A stretch of DNA of 64,000 nucleotides. Source: CAYXDO01 sp964463485 (GTDB lineage Bacteria; Myxococcota; Kuafuiibacteriia; Kuafuiibacteriales; Kuafuiibacteriaceae). A program made the translations under genes and the position numbers. How positions within the stretch are numbered: the stretch's first letter is position 1; the number at the start of each line of letters is the position of its first letter. The notes under the pieces are model-generated. The model had not been told where the DNA came from. It worked only from the letters and a program-made list of their open reading frames with translations, and did no database searches. This document shows positions 62,048 through 64,000 of the stretch, piece after piece. The stretch is from positions 1-64,000 of the forward strand of contig CAYXDO010000035.1 in assembly GCA_964463485.1 (NCBI GenBank), written 5' to 3'.

Positions 62048-63325
62048 GTGCTCTCGCGTTCGCGAGAGATCGCTGCCGTGGAATACGCGATTCAAAGACG
62101 CGGCATCTTCCTGGCGCCCCCCTCCAACACAGACCTGGACTGGCTCTTCATGTTGTTCGAGCTCCCCGAGATCTGGGCAGCCTTTGCCTTCGAGCGGAAC
62201 GGGCGAATGGCGATGCTGCGCAAGTTCCGCGAAGGCGAGCTCGTCATCGGGATCATGCACCGCGTGAAGCCGCGGAAACGTGTTGGCTTCGTCATCATGT
62301 TCCCGCCTGGCCCTGACCGTGACTTCTGGGAGTTTTCGTACGCCGTTCCGGACCCTCTGGACCGCGACGCCTTCAGCGCGTTGTCGGCCACCGACGCGAT
62401 GGCCCACTACATGTTCGACCACCTCGGCGTGGAGGCCATGGGCTGGAGGGCGTGGGAGGACAACCGAGCCGCCCGCGCTGTGATTCAACGGCTGGGCTAT
62501 CAGCCCACCGGCGAGAGCTGGGTCGAGAACCGCCGCCAAATCTTGTTTCGGCTGAGCCGGGAGGGCTGGGCCGCGCGGAAGGCCAAGCTCGATCGCGGGG
62601 AGGCCGAGCACCCCTCGGGGATCGGGTCCACCTTCGTCACGCTGGGCGCCTTCCCCTGGACCCCCATCGAAGCCCCCGAGCGGACCGATTCTGCTCGAGA
62701 ACCCGCCGAGCCGGTGCGGTCGCCGGCAGCACGCCTCGACTCTGCTCCCGGGGAGCCTGTGAAGCGCTCGGAACTCATGGTAGCGAGCGATTCGATGCCA
62801 ACGAAGAAGAAGCCGAGCTCCATCGAAGCGGAAGCGGTGTCCGTGGTTCCAACGTCAGACGCGGAGATCGAGCTCAGCATCCAAGCGATGGGGAGAAGGG
62901 ACATCTACGCGCCGCTCGGATGGGACCGCTCGGCCCCGGTGCTCTTCTCCAGGGCGCTTCGCAAGGGCGAGGTCGAGCTCATGTCCGTGCGGCTCGGAGC
63001 CGAGGGTCCCTGGATCGGGTTCGTCGTGATCGTGCCGCCGAAGAGCAGCACGTTTCGGCTTTGGGAGCTCGACATCGCGCTCGTGCGGCTCAAAGAGCAG
63101 ACGCACGAACGCCGCGTCGAGACGACAAGGGCCGCGGTGGCTGCGTTCTTCGATCGTCACCCGGACGCGGAGTCCGTGATCGCTCCGCTGCCTTCGAGCT
63201 CGTCGGTGTTGATCGAGGCCGCCGAAGAGGCGGGCCTCGAGCGAGTGCCGGAGAGCGACCTCTCGCCGCTCCCGTTCCGACGCGCGCTCGAGCTCATCGC
63301 TTACCGCGCTCGTCGCACCGGCTGA
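62048..63325 (+). CDS. GNAT-like protein with a second related half
   Basis: This 425-residue protein has an N-terminal half (~10-180) matching a GNAT acetyltransferase: AFERNGRMAMLRKFREGELV, GFVIMFPPGPDRDFWEFSYA and MGWRAWEDNRAARAVIQRLG, the last resembling the N-x-x-A-...-L-G-F/Y end of GNAT. After a Pro/Ser/Lys linker the C-terminal half (~280-415) repeats related strand patterns (LGAEGPWIGFVVIVPPKSST; FRLWELDIALVRL), with no obvious acetyl-CoA loop. The second half may be a non-catalytic duplicate. Start GTG 62048 or GTG 62078. Substrate unknown. Confidence 0.65.
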   Translation: MLSRSREIAAVEYAIQRRGIFLAPPSNTDLDWLFMLFELPEIWAAFAFERNGRMAMLRKFREGELVIGIMHRVKPRKRVGFVIMFPPGPDRDFWEFSYAVPDPLDRDAFSALSATDAMAHYMFDHLGVEAMGWRAWEDNRAARAVIQRLGYQPTGESWVENRRQILFRLSREGWAARKAKLDRGEAEHPSGIGSTFVTLGAFPWTPIEAPERTDSAREPAEPVRSPAARLDSAPGEPVKRSELMVASDSMPTKKKPSSIEAEAVSVVPTSDAEIELSIQAMGRRDIYAPLGWDRSAPVLFSRALRKGEVELMSVRLGAEGPWIGFVVIVPPKSSTFRLWELDIALVRLKEQTHERRVETTRAAVAAFFDRHPDAESVIAPLPSSSSVLIEAAEEAGLERVPESDLSPLPFRRALELIAYRARRTG

Positions 63326-63366
63326 ATTGCGAAGACGAGAATCCCCGGCGCGAACAGATCAGCCGG

Positions 63367-63663
63367 TCAGGCGCCCCTCTTCTTGAGGATCTCGACCTCA
63401 TGCTCGAGCTTCTCCAAACGATCGCGCATCGAGATGACTTCACCGCCACGCCAGTTGGCGAGGATGTCGAGCCGGGTGTTCAGATCGCGGACGTCCTTGC
63501 TGACCGCCTGAAATCCGGCCTTCATCTCCAAAGCCATGTTCTGTTGAACGACGAGCAACCTCGAGAGCTCCGCGGAGATCTTAGAGAGCTCCCCGGCCGT
63601 CATCTCCTGAGCTCCGAGCAGCTTGGAGAGGAGCTCGACCATCTTCTCGGTGCCTTCGCCCAC
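63367..63663 (-). CDS. Small coiled-coil protein
   Basis: This 98-residue protein is almost entirely predicted coiled coil with heptad spacing (MVELLSKLLGAQEMTAGELS, KISAELSRLLVVQQNMALEM, VSKDVRDLNTRLDILANWRG, MRDRLEKLEHEVEILKKRG). No other domain. It is likely a multimerising structural or adaptor protein. Partner unknown. Confidence 0.7.
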   Translation of the reverse strand: MGEGTEKMVELLSKLLGAQEMTAGELSKISAELSRLLVVQQNMALEMKAGFQAVSKDVRDLNTRLDILANWRGGEVISMRDRLEKLEHEVEILKKRGA

Positions 63664-63714
63664 CCACGGATTATCCAGCGCCCTCGCTCGCTCAGCAAGT
63701 TGGAAGCTGCGGCC

Positions 63715-64000
63715 TCACGGCTCTCGCGCCGGCGCGAACACTTCGGCGGTTCCGGTCGAGGACCCGAAGAAATCGGTCCCGTCGCGATGCTGGCGCCCTC
63801 CGACCACCAAGACCTCGCCAGACCCCATCAAGGCGGCCACGTGCTCAGCGTGGGCTTCGGCCATCTCCACAGACGTGGGCAGCGTCGCAAAGCAGTTCGG
63901 CCCGGAGTTGGTCAGCGTCGCGACCTCGCCGTTGTGAAGCGGCAGCCCGTCCGCGGCCCGCCCGCCGATCACGAGAGCTCTGCGGCCGATCATCGTGACG
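63715..64000 (-). CDS. C-terminal end of a Kelch-repeat protein (cut by window edge)
   Basis: The frame ends at 63715 and stays open to the window edge, so this is the last part of a longer gene. It contains Kelch-type blades: RRALVIGGRAADGLPLHNGE and GSGEVLVVGGRQHRDGTDFF, with the GG...A...E signature, ending GTAEVFAPAREP. Kelch propellers in myxobacteria are often secreted or lipid-anchored. The start lies outside the window. Confidence 0.75.
   Translation of the reverse strand, partial: VTMIGRRALVIGGRAADGLPLHNGEVATLTNSGPNCFATLPTSVEMAEAHAEHVAALMGSGEVLVVGGRQHRDGTDFFGSSTGTAEVFAPAREP

Overview
The window is high-GC DNA, most likely from a myxobacterium (Myxococcota, probably the order Polyangiales). 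The evidence is a CdnL/CarD regulator matching the Myxococcus CdnL layout, a response regulator with a DUF4388 tail, FHA-GGDEF and PP2C-cNMP signalling fusions, and many large lipoproteins with Asp/Ala/Pro/Ser-rich linkers, EGF-like, PEGA, PKD-like and beta-propeller modules. This assignment comes from gene content; no ribosomal RNA or other marker gene is present.

0-13.5 kb (accessory, partly decayed): an AAA-ATPase remnant, a five-PAS hybrid histidine kinase, an overlapping pair of large nucleotidyltransferases, an RTX-repeat/PhoD phosphatase lipoprotein and a Coa1-like protein. These are followed by a run of broken genes, tandem repeats, a ParE-type toxin-antitoxin pair, and the 3' half of a tRNA-Met gene with its terminator. 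The half tRNA looks like the displaced end of an integrated element lying to its left.

13.8-24.4 kb: a DUF58 - TgpA-type transglutaminase - MoxR - TPR operon on the minus strand. A divergent PEGA protein and a Cys-rich lipoprotein follow, then a PQQ-propeller lipoprotein and a stand-alone cyclic-nucleotide-binding protein.

24.5-37.3 kb (metabolism and signalling): a thiamine-diphosphate enzyme very like animal ILVBL/HACL2 with a CoA-transferase beside it; cdnL; a TolC-type channel; phosphomannomutase and mannose-1-phosphate guanylyltransferase (GDP-mannose supply) behind an FHA-GGDEF protein and a PP2C-cNMP phosphatase; and methylthioadenosine phosphorylase overlapping a PfkB kinase.

37.6-53 kb (surface lipoproteins): an EGF/PKD/thrombospondin-C-like lipoprotein carrying a C10 tract, two tandem paralogous lipoproteins framed by a shared repeat family, a MITE-like element and a chimeric gene scar. 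Next come a TPR lipoprotein, a degenerate type IV pilin-like cluster, and two large secreted propeller-type proteins.

53-64 kb: a DUF4388 response regulator, PadR regulator and divergent hydrolase with a near-perfect 28-bp operator, PAP2 phosphatase, Uma2 nuclease-fold protein, long Omp85/BamA-type protein, leucine dehydrogenase, a GNAT-like protein, a coiled-coil protein and the end of a Kelch-repeat gene that runs off the window.

Starts were chosen by homology and ribosome-site position where possible. Long open frames antisense to these genes are treated as GC-rich shadows.
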